Positions 1 to 14,235 of a stretch of 64,000 nucleotides of DNA are shown here, piece after piece. The notes beneath the pieces were generated by a model. The model did no database searches and was not told the origin of the DNA. It saw only the letters and a program-made list of their open reading frames with translations. This DNA comes from Eptesicus fuscus (lineage: Eukaryota > Chordata > Mammalia > Chiroptera > Vespertilionidae). Numbering within the stretch: the stretch's first letter is position 1; the number at the start of each line of letters is the position of its first letter. The stretch covers positions 101,070,001 to 101,134,000 of the forward strand of contig NC_072480.1 of the NCBI RefSeq assembly GCF_027574615.1, read 5' to 3'. The translations under genes and the position numbers were made by a program.

Positions 1-1969
1 TTTAAAAGAAATAGGGAAATGCCAGTAGATAAAGAAACCAAAGTTTTCAGAAATAAATGCCCCTATTGCTGTTTCAATTTCCAGATATTAAAAAAAGTGG
101 AAATGCATATTAGTGATTTCTTTTCAAATAAGATTGACATAAATATGATGATCTGAGAATTTATTGCAAAAATAATACCTGTGAAAAATAATAAAGTATT
201 TTTATATAAGATATCCTCTAAAATAGAATAAATTTATAAGGAACATAACAGAATATTTGTTTTTCTCTTCCACCAACAAGAAACCTGTGGGAGGATGGCT
301 ATGATGATCCCAGGCATAGCAAAGCATGCATATAAATTAGTATGCTTTTAAATAAGATTTTTATCAACTCTGTCCATTTTAAACAGGAGTCCTAAATACT
401 CCAATGCTAAGATCTAAGTCCTAATGTTAGAATGCCAAAGGGCTTTTTTAAAATTCCGGCCAAGCCACATTGAACACACAGGAAGAATACAGCAGTATTG
501 AAAGAAAGCAAATTAAACGAGCCTACTTTAGTCTTGACCTAAATTCAATGACAGGTCTGATATTCTGAATCTGCCCAGGAAAAAATATATTCTACAACTG
601 CTTGCGAAGCTCTGCGGCGTAGTGATTTATAATAGTAGTTCTGAGCAAGTGAAAACCCAACACTTTTGCAGTTGAACAAAATTGGGCTTGGACAATAGGG
701 AACCCAAAACTCATTTGGATTCACGCAGTGTTTCAAAAACACATCGCTAGGACCTCTTACAATCAATCCCAGACCTAACTGGCAGCCAGAACCAACATCT
801 CCAAGCAGAGTTGTGCTTGGACCAGGCTCTGCATGCTTAAAATCTCAGGGCTGCATACTTGTACAAGCTCTCTTCCTTTTCCTTTTCCGGTGGGACACCT
901 GTGGGGAGAGAATTACTGTAATCCAAGTAGGATATCATAAAGCTAGAAATTAAAGTTCCACTGCCATCTGTGACATTGCATTCTAACTCTGTTTCTAAAC
1001 TGATTATACACTGGTTTTCCTCAGTAGATGGACTATAATTCAGGAAGAGCGGCCATCAATTAACGTTTACAGTTTGCACAGGTAAGAGAGTTGGCCATCG
1101 GTTTAGCTTCGTAACAGGAAGAGATGAAGATCTGCAGGCACAGAGCTTTAGGATCTGCGTTTCGAATCTTTTTTGTATTATCTGACTGTCGTTCAGTGGT
1201 TCTGAGACCTGTGAACCCAGGCCTCCAACATCACATGATATCGAAGCAGATGCTCTTCCAAACTAATGGAGAAAAACACTCACCAATAGCTAGTCAACTT
1301 CATAATTCTATTCTTTCTTTCCTTGGCCCATAATACCTATTTATTCCTAAAATATTCAGCACAGATTGAGCCACGTAACTGTAAAAATGATAGAAAGGAA
1401 AGAATATCTAATTTCTGTCCCTTTATAACAGAAGAGGTTGCAACAGAACTGAACAGGAACAAGACTGGCTGAGGGGCAGCCGAGACTCATCAAGTCAGCC
1501 TGATCCTCCGTGGGCAGGGGCTCTAAGCCCTCACAGGGCACAGGAGGATATCAAAGCTCCTCGCTGCATTCAGGAAATCCCGTTAGCATCACCCTTTAGC
1601 CTGAACACATGGTTTGAATACAATAGATGGTTTTCATTTTTGTGTCATAAAGTCGGAAGGTATTTTGGGATTTGACCCAACTATTCTAAAATGTTACACT
1701 TTCCCATAAAAGCAAACTGGTAGGCATTTTTTCATTATCAATGCACGTTTACTTTTCTAAAATTTAAAAACATTTCACCCCCTAAATTAGGCTACATAAG
1801 TAGTGGCTCCTTTCATCTTTTTTCTTCCTTATCATAAAACCTTTATAATTTGATTATGAAATCAGAGCAGACTAGCTCATGAAGTAACAAGCAATCATGG
1901 TGATTGTAGCCTGGGCCTTGGAGAGTCCTATGTGCAAAAAGATTATTTTATAATAAAGATGAACTTGAT

Positions 1970-2028
1970 ACCGATGCTTAATGTAGTTATTTTTTCTATC
2001 AGAACTACCAGAGCATTTTATGTTAGTG
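1970..2028. repeat. About 59-bp imperfect direct repeat, copy 1
   Basis: ACCGATGCTTAATGTAGTTA and CTATCAGAACTACCA recur at 2445-2503 with a few substitutions. Family unknown. Confidence 0.8.
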
Positions 2029-2444
2029 ATGGATAGATTGATATTGACATCCCAAAAATCTGTGCTCCAAAGTTTTTGCTTTTCTGGCCACCTTCTCAGA
2101 GATCCTCAAGTTAGAGTTGTATACGTGCACAAATTTCATGTTTCTGTAGCCAAATAATACCTATGACTTTGCCTACAAGCCACAGCGAATAGGAGGAGTC
2201 TTAAGTACTTGCCAAAGTGGGCAAGTGATGACAAACTCCTACAGGTCTATGAAAAGTGCTGTGCTCCTTCTGTGAAGGCATTTCCCCATGAAGCCTGGGA
2301 TCCTCACACCCCTCTTCTTTGGCAGAGAAAGAATCCAAAGATGTGGAAGCGCTGAGACAGCCTCTGGCTAACATGCCTTTGCCCCAGCCTGGTACATGTC
2401 ACCGGGCACATCTAAAGAAGCAGCACGTCACCCCATTCCCCAGC

Positions 2445-2503
2445 ACCGATGCTTAATGGAGTTATTTTTCCTATCAGAACTACCATGCCATGTTGTGTTA
2501 GTG
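2445..2503. repeat. About 59-bp imperfect direct repeat, copy 2
   Basis: ACCGATGCTTAATGGAGTTA, CTATCAGAACTACCA and TGTTAGTG, 475 bases after copy 1 in the same orientation. Confidence 0.8.
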
Positions 2504-5439
2504 TTTCATGTCCACCAAAGTTCAATCTGTATAGATTTTTCAAAAGAAAGTATACCGCGTGAACTTTATTTCATGTTATCTGCTATGATGGCTTTATTTT
2601 CACATGGGGACTTAGTCCCTGAGTTTTCCTTTATATATCCTAACAAATATATAATGGTATAGATCATTATCTGAAAACAACTCAGATTTTGATGCCCCTG
2701 TGGCATTTGCCCGGTCATTCTTTCTGCTTGGGTTGCTCGTCCCCGATCTTTACACATGCGAGATCTTGCAAGAGCCAGGTTATCTGCTAAGTCTTCAACT
2801 GCTCTGGACTTGTGTAGCATTTGGGGACCACACTTGCAGCATGCATTACTTATTATATTTATTTGGATATTTATTTTCAAGCTAATTATATTAAGCAGGG
2901 GTAAGAAGAGGGGTGATATTCTCTCATCAGCAGTAGGCACTAAATACACAACCACTAAGTAACCTTGTGTTCTGCAACTAAGAGAAAGTTTGCATTTTCG
3001 TATATATTTCTAATTAAATGCCAGTAATTAAAAATTGTGATTTTTTTCAGGAAAAATTACATCTTCTTTTGTGAATTTATTATAAGCAGAAAAAGTGGTA
3101 TTTTGTATTTAAAATCAGTATTAGACATCCAAAGTTGTGTTAAGACTCTCTGAATACCAGAAACGGCTACCCAACCTATGAAAATAAAAAGAAAGCAAGT
3201 TCCTTTTTCTCATCATAAGCAAGTGGGTCAGTAGCAGGCCTCAGAAATGGCTTCTACTTTTCTTTCAGTTCCTGCCAGCCCTCCTTGGGAGTCAAAGGTT
3301 GTTAGGGAAAGGAACATTCATCCCATCTACCTCTTAATTAGGGTCCTTGTGAAGTTTTCTTGTCCAACTCATTCCCCCCCAACACACACATGTACAAGGT
3401 TTTATTCTATGCACACTCCTTTTTTAATCCACAGATAAGGAAGTGAGTTTTAGATTAAGATGTCTGCTTTTTTAAAAATGAGAATTATTTATTTGCCAAA
3501 CCCTGAGAGATCACCTTATCTAAATGAAATCCTGTTTCCTTTCATTGGTTTATTCTTGAAATTGGCGTCTGAGCTTTCTCAATTAATTTTAAAAATTTTA
3601 ATTTCATTTCCAAGCAAGAAATTCTTATTGTTCTTCAAATCTGTCTTCTTAATCTTTTCCAGAATCTAAATGGCTGGACTGCCAACCTTGACCCAGGAAT
3701 AATGAAGCAACAGAGGACCTGATTTGAGCTCTAAGTTTCATGCCAATAAAATCATCTAATTTAATATTGTCTATATTGCCTAAATTATCTATAATGCTTA
3801 AGTTCATGAATAATAATGCCCATTTAATATACATTTACCTATTCATTTTTGAGGTCTTTAAGGAGGCTTCCAACAACTATGCAAAACATCGTCTAAGACT
3901 TCAGGTAAGGGGCCTGTAAAATGTTTCTGGACAGGACTGGATAATCGATATTTAGCTTTGTGAGGCATACAGTCTGGGTCACAAATACTCAGCTCCTCCA
4001 TGGTAGCCATAGACAATATATAAAACGATGAGTGTAGCTGCCTTCCAATAAAACTTGCTTTCAAACACTGAAATTTTTATTTCACATAATTTTTACGTAT
4101 TTCAAAACATCTATTTAGAAATGCAAATACTACTCTTAGCTCATGGACTGTTCAACCCCAGCTTTTAGAAAATAAGAGAAATTGGGTTTAGTATCTGTAA
4201 CTACTAGGAGAGGAAAGCTATGCAGAGGAAACAGTAGGCTAAAAGGTAATATAAGAAATGTCCAAGTTGTTAGGAAAGGTCAAAGGTCAAAGGGCATATG
4301 AATAAAATTGTATAAAGTATCATTTCATACTCTGAACCATCAAACATACTCTGATGATTAACTTTAGTGGAATATTTTTAGTAAGGTGAAAATGTGGGAC
4401 TAACTGTACATGTAGTACCACAAATTAGTGCCACCAAAGAATTTTCAAGTCTGCCTGTTACTCAGAAGCAGGACACAATCTGACAGGAGGAATGGGGGTA
4501 ACTCAGGAGTGCCATGTCCGAGAAGAGGCGGAAGCAGACAGAGCAGGCACCAGAGTAAACGTGCAACGTAGCAGGAAATGAACCCTAAGGATACCACTCT
4601 CAATCGACTATAAACATCAGAAGAGTGTCCAAGGAATTAATGCCGGCAAGATGAAATGCAAACCAGTTGAAAGCATTTACACAAAAATAACGGCCTCGCT
4701 ATAGTTTCCTAAATGAAATAACTTAAAAAAAAAACAACACAATAATGATGCACCCATATCCTCCTCCAAATTGTTAAATATGCCAGATTTAAATAAAAAA
4801 GATAGTTCAGTTATATGAAGATGCTTGATAGAGAAGCCAGGTCAAACAGTACAAAATAAGCTAGGTGCATACCATTGTTGAAAGAAATCATACTGAGGAG
4901 AAATGGATTTGAATTACTTAGGGTAATAACCAAGTCAAAAGTCAATCCAACCACAATTTTCTTTCTGAGATAACATTACTACGTAAACTCAGTTGTGCTG
5001 TGTAGACATCATTAACGAGTAACTTATTCAGATAAAATCATTTGCTCTCCTAGAATATTGTTAGTTAAGGCTAATCCAGGATGATTTTCATTCACTATAA
5101 ATGTTGCCTATTTGTGATTTCAAACTTATTTCAGGCATATGACTGGATAGAATAATTAGAAAGGGCTATACCTTAGCAAAAGTCAAAATCAGACTTTTTA
5201 TAGACCTGTGTTTTGACTTTCTCAACATTTACAATGAATATTTTTCTGTCTCCAAGCCAACACCAACAATACCAAGGTTGCAAATTCTTCTCCATGTCAA
5301 CTCAACATTTTTATGCAGCCATCTTTGAATTCTACACTTCAAGAATAGCCTACACATGGATACATGGAAAAGACTGACAGCTGTCAGAGGGGAGGCAGCT
5401 TGGGGGACTGGATGAAAGAAGGTGAAGGAATTAACCAAA

Positions 5440-5690
5440 AAAAAAAAAAAAAAACATAAACATAACACATAGACACAGACAACAGTGTGGTGATAGCCAG
5501 TGGGAAAGGGGAGGAGGATAGGTGAAGATAGGCAAAGGGGGGGAAACAGGGATGGAGAGAGACTTTACTTTGGGTGACGGACACACAATACAGTGTGCAG
5601 ATGATGTTTTATTGAGTTGTACACTTGAAACCTGTATGGTTTGGAGAACCAATGTCACCCCTATAAATTCAAATTTTTTTTTTTTAAAAG
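5440..5690 (+). mobile_element. L1 3' end fragment
   Basis: Contains the mammalian L1 3' UTR signature GGGTGACGGACACACAATAC, then TTGTACACTTGAAACCTGTA and CCAATGTCACCCC, ending in a T-rich run. No open ORF2 sequence is retained. Confidence 0.8.
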
Positions 5691-6468
5691 AACAGCCTAC
5701 AACAGCTGAGAATAGCTATTCTTTGCCCTTTCCCATTCCCTACACTTATAATGTCTCATTCTTCTTCAGTTGGGGTAAACTTTTGCATAATAAGAACAAA
5801 AATGATCTAACAAAGAAAGTTAATTGTCCAATTAGATGTTATCAAAGCCTAATTAGGGGAAACAGAGTATACCCAGTGACCTAATTCTTCAGGGGTCAAT
5901 TGGGAGAAAAACATGATATATTCCTCTAAATGCAGCCACTTGCAGAATCTTGTATGTTAGCTCTGCAGCAGTACTTCCTTTTAAAATAGCTCTCTACAGA
6001 ATTTAAAGGTTTAAAAAATCCTGTAAATTGAACAGATTTCTCTGTTAGACTCTGTATATCACCAGTTATTTTGCTATATTTTATGATCCTACAAATTTGG
6101 GTTAGGTTACCAACACCAATAAACTCTTGCATTTGCTGATCCTTCCAAGAGAAAGTGGACTATTACTATAAAGTATTTATTTATAGAATCTGGTTCCGAA
6201 AGGAAATTTCATCCAGATCCCCAATACACCTTAAGTTACTGCTACATTCAAGCCCTGGACTCGGGAAGAAAGGAAAGGAAGTAGCATTTAGTGAGTTGTT
6301 ACCAGGTGGGAGCCCCAGGACTCAGGTGCTGCATGTATGCTTCAGCATTTGATCCTCTCACCCGTTAGATGGATGTCATGATGATTTACAGAGGCCCGCA
6401 GACTGATTTTCCAAGGTCATCCAGCTACGTACTGACAGTGTTCAGTCGGATGGCTCCCAAGTCTACAT

Positions 6469-6672
6469 CAGGGGTAGGGGACCTGTACTCTGCCAAGGGC
6501 CACTGGATATTTATAACATCATTTGCAGGCCATACAAAATTGTCAACTTAAAAATCAGCCTGCTATCTTTGGTCAAACATTTCATTAACTCACCCCTAAT
6601 GCCTTGGCAGGGCCAGACCAGATGATTTTGTGGGCCTTATACGGCCCGCGGGCCAGACATGCCCCACCCCTG
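6469..6672. mobile_element. Non-autonomous hAT element, 204 bp
   Basis: Terminal inverted repeats CAGGGGTAGGGGA and the complement of GCCCCACCCCTG bound it. A perfect 8-bp target duplication GTCTACAT lies at 6461-6468 and 6673-6680, diagnostic of hAT transposition. No transposase is encoded. Confidence 0.92.
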
Positions 6673-7148
6673 GTCTACATGCTTTCCACCACAAAAACAC
6701 TGTTTCATTTATTAAACTGAGGGATGAAAAGACAAGATAAGCTTTGGATAAAAGGGAAAAAATGGTTTTTCTTTGCTTAAAACCCCACCCATATTTCTAG
6801 GCCTATATCAAATAATTCTTCCTCCATTCTCTTCCTCTATCACTAGCCAGAAATCTTCTCTCCCTCCTAATACTCTCCAAGTATTTTTTTCAATCTAACA
6901 AAATCATTAATATATCATATCCATGGCATTACACTAAACAGGGTCCCTCCTAGGGTCACAGACCTTTCACACCCATTCCTTTAATTTATTGGCCATAATG
7001 TTAACTAATCGCATGTCCAGGAGACTAGTCTAGCCAGAGCTCAGAGTGAATAAGAGCCTAGGATTATTGGTACTGTCTCTGCATAAGCTAATTCCTGTCT
7101 TGAATACTCTTTCTTCCTCAATAAAAGAAGTTTGGGAGAATGTGTTCA

Positions 7149-7199
7149 AAATAATAATAATAATAATATAATAATTATAATAATAATAATAATAATAAT
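7149..7199. repeat. (AAT)n microsatellite
   Basis: About 50 bases of AAT repeats with two interruptions. Confidence 0.9.
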
Positions 7200-9029
7200 G
7201 GTTACTCACTCCCCATACAACATTTTCTCTAAACATATTTTGAAAAGAAAATAAAGTGTCTTTACTGAGTAGTTTACCTATACACACCGCATTCATTTTT
7301 TGTGTGTGTTTAAATTAGCAATTGCAGCTCCCAGAAGAAAGTTCCATCTAGAGGTAAAGGTTAGTTTTTCCAATCAGAAGCCACAAGATAGAATTAAGTA
7401 AATCTGTTAGAAAGATAAAACCCTTTTATCTCGATATTGGCTAAATTAGTTGACAGGTAACATCTATTAATATAAACCATAACTCTATTCTGCACAGTAA
7501 TTAATATATCCTAGAGTTAACTGCTTTAGATAAAATTATGTACAGAGCATTCTCTGAGGGAAATATTGCAATAAGTTATAGTAAAAATCTACTCCTTTAA
7601 AAAAGTAATAAAGATTAATTCTATGGTTCCATACAGTTACTTATACACAGGAATGCCTGAAAACAGTGGGTTGGTTTAATATTTTGAGGTCCTTTCCTTC
7701 CTCAGGATTCCATGAGTAACCGGATGTGAGAGAGGTCAAGGCAGGATTTTAAGGTCCCTCCTTTGAAAACATCTGGGACTAAGAAAGCGGTGTGTTGAGC
7801 ACGGCAGGGATGCTGTGAACACCTGATTGCTTCCTCCTGTTTCACGTACCTACAGACAGGATGATTCTGGAAACCAGGCTGGTCTCCACGCTGTGGTGTC
7901 CGCCTTTACAATTACCTGGTTTTTCTTGTCATTGTTCAGAGAGATGCGTGAAGCCAGGCTGTTAGACTGCAGATTGTCCCTGTAAACAAATAATGAGAAG
8001 AAGATTAAAAAGCTTCATTCTCCTTAACTATTTTGTTTTATATCCTCCAAAAAAAAATGAAACGATGAAATAAATTTTTGTTTGGTTTTATTCTGGCAAA
8101 TGCTCTAATTGAAAGTGTAGAACCAACCAATGGCACCTCTACTTAAAATTTATTCCCGAGGCATATCTCCAAGGAGTGATTTCTGAGGAATAATATGCAG
8201 CCTTCAATTTACTTTATCACAGCTGGATATGAAGTTAAATCCCCGGCTGGAATTTAACTACCCTGAACCAAGCACCAGATGGCTTATCTGTACCTCAACC
8301 CAACAGCTGGGTCCTGATATGCACAGCTGGTGTTCACATTTGAATGACAATATTTAAATGATAACATTATGTAATGCAGAAAAATGTGCCTGGGTAGCAC
8401 AGGTCTTGAAAAATAGATTGCACAGTTGCTCTTAATGGCACACACACAGCCTCAATGACTGATTCCCAGTCCCTCTCCTCGGGTGGATGGGCCATGGCTG
8501 CTATCTGAGTTTTCTGCCATGTGGAAGCATTCCACTGCCATGCATATTGTGCCACTCTCTGTCCATAAGGACTCCCCTGGGTACTCACCATGTTAGTATT
8601 TCCTTCACATAAAAATAAGCACAACAGAGTTCCCATTGTGAAGCGAGAGACTTTTAAAATTTTCCATAATTAATAGATAATGCATTCTGCCAAGACGGAG
8701 GAATTAAAAGGTACTTGGTAGAAAGCAGCTGCTATAGAAACTCTCTTCAACAATTTGGGAATGTTATTCATTTCCTAGTTGAGCAACAAATATCACCAGA
8801 ATCACATACATAACAACCTTAATGCCAAAATTCAGCACTTGAAAAATAAAAAATAAAATTTTTAAAACTCCATGAAGGGCAACTGTCAAGGAAAATGCAT
8901 TTGAATACATTTCAGACAATAAAAAATCTGACACATTCCCTATGCTGCTGTTCAAACTTTGATGAATGTATACACTACCCAGTGGCTCAAGGAAAAGTTA
9001 TCCATAATATATATCCAAAGTAGTTGTAG

Positions 9030-9170
9030 ACATAAGAAAAAGCATGCTTAGTGGTAAGGAAACTTGGATTTATATTTCACTGCTACTTTCGTAACTGAGT
9101 TCAGTCATGTCATTTAACTTCTATAAACTTCAATTGCTTCCCTGCAGAATGGGAGCCATAGATGAGGTTA
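9030..9170 (+). repeat. MIR-like SINE remnant
   Basis: TCAGTCATGTCATTTAACTTCT followed by a TTCCCTGCAGAATGGGA-type segment matches the MIR core order (CTTAACCTCTCTGTGCC...AAAATGGGGATAATA). Old and diverged. Confidence 0.55.
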
Positions 9171-10544
9171 CGTTTGACTATGTCTTGTAAACATGATACA
9201 GAAGAGGGTGGTGGGAGTATTTTTTCTGTTTGTTTCTCTGAGGGGCTCAATCACTCGCACTCCTCTCCCTCCCCAGGGTTCTGAGTAAGCTAAAACATAA
9301 AATCCAGGAGTGGCCGACGGAGGCCTGCACATCACTTTCATGATTAATGAAGACCAAGTCAGAGGGTATGCCTCACGGTGAGAGTCAAAGGGCTTCCTGG
9401 CAGTAAACCCCAAATGCCAGCCTACCTAGCCAGGCATGACAAAGCAGAGGCAAGGAGAGGAGTGCCGGTGAGCCGCTCAGGCCCCCAGGAGAACCGGCAA
9501 AGGTCAGCATGCGGCATTCAGTCTTCCCAAATTTATCAGTCAAGTAAGTCACTCAGAGTAAAGGAGAAGAGAGTCCAAAGGTTCAAGGAATACTCTCAAG
9601 GTGAAAGGAAACGTAAGGAGTTAGGGAAAGGATCTCTCCCCGATTCTCAGCTCCTGTTCTCTCCCTTCAGTGACCTAAACATTAGTGTCTGGGCGGCCGG
9701 GGACCCGACTCTCCTCTTAGGAGGAAGACATGGAGAGCAGCAGGAGAGGGACTCTACTGGCACCGAGCCAATCTCTCAACAGCAGCAAACACTCCTGAGA
9801 ACATCCTCCTGAGGCCGCTCAGAGCAATACAGATGTCACCTCATTTTCTGACTTGTCTTCTACTTAGATGTTACCTTTGTTGAATTCATTGTCTTGAGAA
9901 ATAGTATTTCCATCATACCCAAACCATTATCAAGCCTATAGGTTCTTCCTTCCAAACCAAGCTAGAATCTCACCCTTTCTCATCACCTTCACTATGAGCA
10001 CCCCATCCAAGCAATCCCATACACTGTTTTATGTTCCTCTCTGGCTTTCTACTACTTGTTAACATATTATATATTTGTTTAGTGGTTTATATAAGTTCCA
10101 TCAGAGTAGGAATCTGTCTGTTTTGTTCACCACTGTACCTATACCACATAAAAACATGATACAAGCAACCAATTAATATTTTTGAAAAGAAGAAAATGGG
10201 AAATGAGAGAAGGGAGGGAGGGCGGGAAGAGAGAGGAAAGAAAAAAGAGGCAAGGAAATAAAGAAAGAAAAAGGAAGGCAACAATTGTTGGAGTTTCTAA
10301 GGCTAAGGACATCCCAGATTGTAAATTTGTCCCTCTTTAATTTGAAGATTGAGTGTGCCTTTGAAGCCAAAATGTAACAGTCAGCAGTATGTGAAAAGGG
10401 ATTTCTTGTTTATTAGGGCCTCTTATTTTCCAATGTTCTAGCCTTTGCCCTTGACATGCACTAAAATGGGCACTCTGCCTTCTCTAGAATTTCCAGCCAC
10501 TCAAAGCCTTCCTTCCACTCAGATGAACTCTCCATTCTCCATTA

Positions 10545-10546
<2 letters not shown>

Positions 10547-10585
<39 letters not shown>
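10547..10585. repeat. (CA)n microsatellite
   Basis: About 19 CA dinucleotides. Confidence 0.9.
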
Positions 10586-10586
<1 letters not shown>

Positions 10587-11953
10587 AGTCTACACTTTGC
10601 CACTATTACAAAACTGATAAATTTCCCATCAACCAAGTAGACTCCCTCCCAAGCAGCAGATAATTCTGTTTTTACATTATAATTTGGGGTGCTTTAAGAT
10701 GATCTTAGAAAAAAGGCAAAAGATTGTGATTAATTAGGATTCAGCAATACCAGGCTATTTGACTTCAAATGGATCGGCAGCTCCTCCATCTTTATTGTTC
10801 ACCAATTGCCCATCTTTATGAGACTTCCCAAGATGAATCTTCTAAAATCCCTCACCAATTTCTAGTCACCAATTCCATTTCAATTGTGCTGTAATCTTGG
10901 CATACGATTTTTACTACTCCTAGAAGATCAAGGTTATCAGGCATTAAGTCCCCCATTTTCCTTTAATCTCTTATCCTCCAAATAACCATCTTTTTATCCC
11001 TGAGAGAGAATTGCTCTTTTCCTTTCAATCTCCCACTAAGTACCATAGTCAAAATTCTGATGTTGAATAAGACTTCTTGATCCTTGAGATATAAATAAAA
11101 CTGGCTCAAACTCCAAATTTACACACTAATGAAGTTCAAAGTCCTTCAAAAACTTTCTAGAAATTTGCAAACTTCTTGAATTTTCAAGGTTCCCCAGGAT
11201 CTGACCGCTTTCTGTATGTATTATTCCTATTATGTACTACATTCACCCAGAAGTGACATCCAAACCATTCCTTCAAAAAAAAGCAGGGGGGTTGGGAGAG
11301 AAGAAAAAAATGTGTGTTGTAGGCTTTACAGAAAAGGCCAAGTGACATAATTCTGACCAATGAGAATGAAGTAGTATTCTTCTGGGAGGGTCTGGGAATG
11401 CTTCTGTGTCCCTGTTACGAAGTAAGAGGTGTGACTGATCCCACATGGCTTGAATGTGGATATACATCTGGAGGAACAATCATGTGGCCATAAGGCAACA
11501 GGTAAGTTCTGAATGCCAACAGCTTTCTATCTCTTGTTTTGGGCAAAAATGTAGAACCCTTTTGCTTTAAACCACCACTAAGTTTTCTTTCATTTGATAC
11601 AGAAAGCACTCACTTACTAGTAAAGCTGATACAAAATTTGAGAACCACAGTCATTATAACCCTAAACCTATGAAATTCCAAGAGTTTAAAGATGTACGAT
11701 CTAAGCCTTTTCTGTAAGAGCAATCTGGTCATTAGGGCACTTCAACTAGTGAGTGCCATCCAGGTTTCGGGATGAGACTGAAAGCTAGTCACTTCCCAGC
11801 TACTCGATTCTGTACCAAGGAGAAAATGACAAAGATGGCAGGAGGGTTGGAAAAAACCCTCCCTTAGAATGAGAGCTCAAGTGATACCATGCCCCTGTGT
11901 CTGAATTTGCCCAGAATCTGGAGACCTGCCCAAGCTCTAAGTCTGCCCTGACT

Positions 11954-12028
11954 CTTATTTCTGTATAATTACTTTAATTACAGTCAGAATGTACAATTAG
12001 GTAGTAACATCAAGTGTTCCCAAATTAA
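11954..12028. repeat. 75-bp perfect direct repeat, copy 1
   Basis: Identical base for base to 13297-13371, starting CTTATTTCTGTATAATTACT and ending TGTTCCCAAATTAA. The flanks differ. No family recognised. Confidence 0.95.
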
Positions 12029-12189
12029 CTCTTCAGAAACCTAAATGTTAGTAACACCTGAGCAATTTAAGAGTCCTGAATTCCTAAAAGACCTTCATTA
12101 TAAATGCCATGGAATACCTGACAGGTTCATTCTGAAAATATATTTACATACAAAAACCCCAAATTTAAAACACAGTAGAAAACAATAAT

Positions 12190-12400
12190 TTTTGTTCACT
12201 CATAAATGAATGTTATACTCCCATTAAAAATGATGCCACATGAGCAGGTAGGGGGTTTCTGCAGTGCCCAACATATTCCATTTGTTGACATGAGTGGTGA
12301 TGATTACCTGGCTGTTCATTTTATGCAAAATTCTTTAAGGTGTATATTTGTGTTTCCTGTCCTTTTCTATATTTACATTATATTTCACAATTAAAAGGTG
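12190..12400 (+). mobile_element. Old L1 3' end fragment
   Basis: GAGTGGTGATGATTACCTGG, TTCTTTAAGGTGTATATTTG and TATTTCACAATTAAAAGG follow the order seen in old mammalian L1M 3' UTRs. Family assignment is from memory of that pattern. Confidence 0.55.
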
Positions 12401-13296
12401 TTTAAAATAATTAACAATATTAGTGACATGCAAGGAGGTTAAAGACATCTTTTAAAAAAGCAGTTTATAAAACAATGTGTATAATGTTGAGATTTTTCAC
12501 CAAATAGAAATGTTAAGAGAGGTGATCTTCATAAGGGCTAGAGTACTTGTAGAAATTATTGAAGAACACATACCTGTTTCTAAAAAATGAGAGAAAAAAG
12601 AATACTAAGTCAATGTAAAATAATCTTCCCTTTTAAATCTTTACATGAACCACTGGGAAATAATAGACTAGTTGAAAAGTTATACATGGGATACATTTGT
12701 TCATTAGAATATTTTTCCTTTTAAATCATGATCAATATTAATTATTATTTTAAATGGTGAGAGTACTTGCTGCAAGTCATTGTTATTTTAGAAGTTTGCT
12801 TGTACTGTGAAAACTTTGACTGTGACACTAGCTAACAACGTCAAAGTGATTTTTAAAGTTAGAAAGACATGATGTTGGTTCTGTTGCCCGAAGGCCTTTA
12901 CTGTTATAATGAATCACATTCACAAAGACATTGTACCCTATAAATAACTGTCCTAAAAAGCAAGTTCCACCATGTAAAATGCTCTACTATATCCTCCTTA
13001 CAATAACTTTACTGTAACAGTGACCCAGTATTAAAATTACAAATTGAAAATATGTTGTACATAACTTATTTGAAATTACCTAATAGGCCAATATTCAAAT
13101 ATACAATCTTGGTCCTGTAAGTCACCAAGATGACTCTTAAAGGTTAAAAAGTAAAAAATAAAATAAAATAAATCGTGATTTGAATCTTCTATCGATTTGA
13201 CAAATGATTCCAGGAACATGAACCAGAAAAATATATTCTAGAATGGAAGACTCCTTTCTTTTCTCATTTAGAGAATAATACGATAATAAGATAACA

Positions 13297-13371
13297 CTTA
13301 TTTCTGTATAATTACTTTAATTACAGTCAGAATGTACAATTAGGTAGTAACATCAAGTGTTCCCAAATTAA
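13297..13371. repeat. 75-bp perfect direct repeat, copy 2
   Basis: Identical to 11954-12028, offset by 1343 bases in the same orientation. No matching terminal structure was seen around either copy. Confidence 0.95.
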
Positions 13372-14079
13372 TGAAGAATTTATTTAAAAGAGAAACAGGG
13401 AACCACATGATCTAACATTAGTAACAATCAGTACTCACAGTTTTCTGAACTAACAAGAGCAAATGCCAATCAAATAAATAACTTGTATTTAGATAGCCCA
13501 GGTAGTAGTTCACTGGAGAATTTTTGGGAAAAAAAAATTATTCCAATGCCAAGTCACGCTTACAGCTTTGAACAAGTAGCAAAACATGGCATGTTTCTCA
13601 AATGGATTTCACAGCATCAGTGCAAAAGCCAGAGGGGATAGCTTAGTTTTTTAAGCCTCGGATTTGAAATACCTAGACTCCCTGCAACTACAGCGTTAAA
13701 TCCTCTGTGGAACCACAGCTTCAAATGCTATCAGGACAGACTCAACTCTTCATCCTTCTGAGATTGATAAATTGAAAGCCGTGAAGTTTAGAGGAAATGG
13801 AGGGGAGCCTGCCCCTGCCTCACTCCACACAGGAAGGCTCTATTTGTAACATCATTTAAGCTTCCATTTGAGACTGGCTCCTTGGGAAGACTTGAGGATG
13901 CTGTTTTTGAAACATTCAGAAATTTCACAGCCCTGCCATGGGCCATCTTACAAACATTTAAACCGACTTTTAGACAGCTTAAAGTAGACAGAAAACATTA
14001 TTTTCAATTCCCATTTAAGATAGTCAAGGAAATTCTAACTGCTTGCTTTAAAATGCATTATAGGGAAGGGGGAGGCAGA

Positions 14080-14235
14080 GAATAACCGAAGAACTTACTG
14101 TATATGCATATATGCATAATCCATGGACACAGACAATAGGGTAGTGAAGGCAGGAACTTGGTGGAGGGGGCCAATGGGAGACATCTGTAATACCCTCAAT
14201 AATAAAGATAAATATTTTAAAAAGAAATAAAAAAT
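14080..14235 (+). mobile_element. L1 3' end fragment (bat type)
   Basis: CATGGACACAGACAATAGGG, GGCAGGAACTTGGTGGAGGG and CCCTCAATAATAAAGATAAA match the pattern of the bat L1 3' end at 52500-52740. Confidence 0.75.

Larger units (their letters stand above)
1..5439. other. Gene-free AT-rich stretch
   Basis: No exon with supportable coding character on either strand; open frames are short and lack recognisable domains. Apart from the 59-bp repeat pair, I recognise no element. An A-rich run at about 5438-5454 marks the start of the L1 fragment that follows. Confidence 0.7.
6681..11953. other. Gene-free stretch
   Basis: Holds two microsatellites and one MIR. 11290-11620 looks like a diverged interspersed repeat (CTGACCAATGAGAATGAAG and GTGGCCATAAGGCAACAGG) that I cannot name. 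No coding sequence recognised, including the 144-residue frame at 9378-9812. Confidence 0.65.

Noticed and set aside
9378..9812. 144-residue plus-strand frame
   Set aside because: No recognisable domain, no promoter, no convincing splice or poly(A) context and no repeat of the pattern elsewhere. Likely chance.
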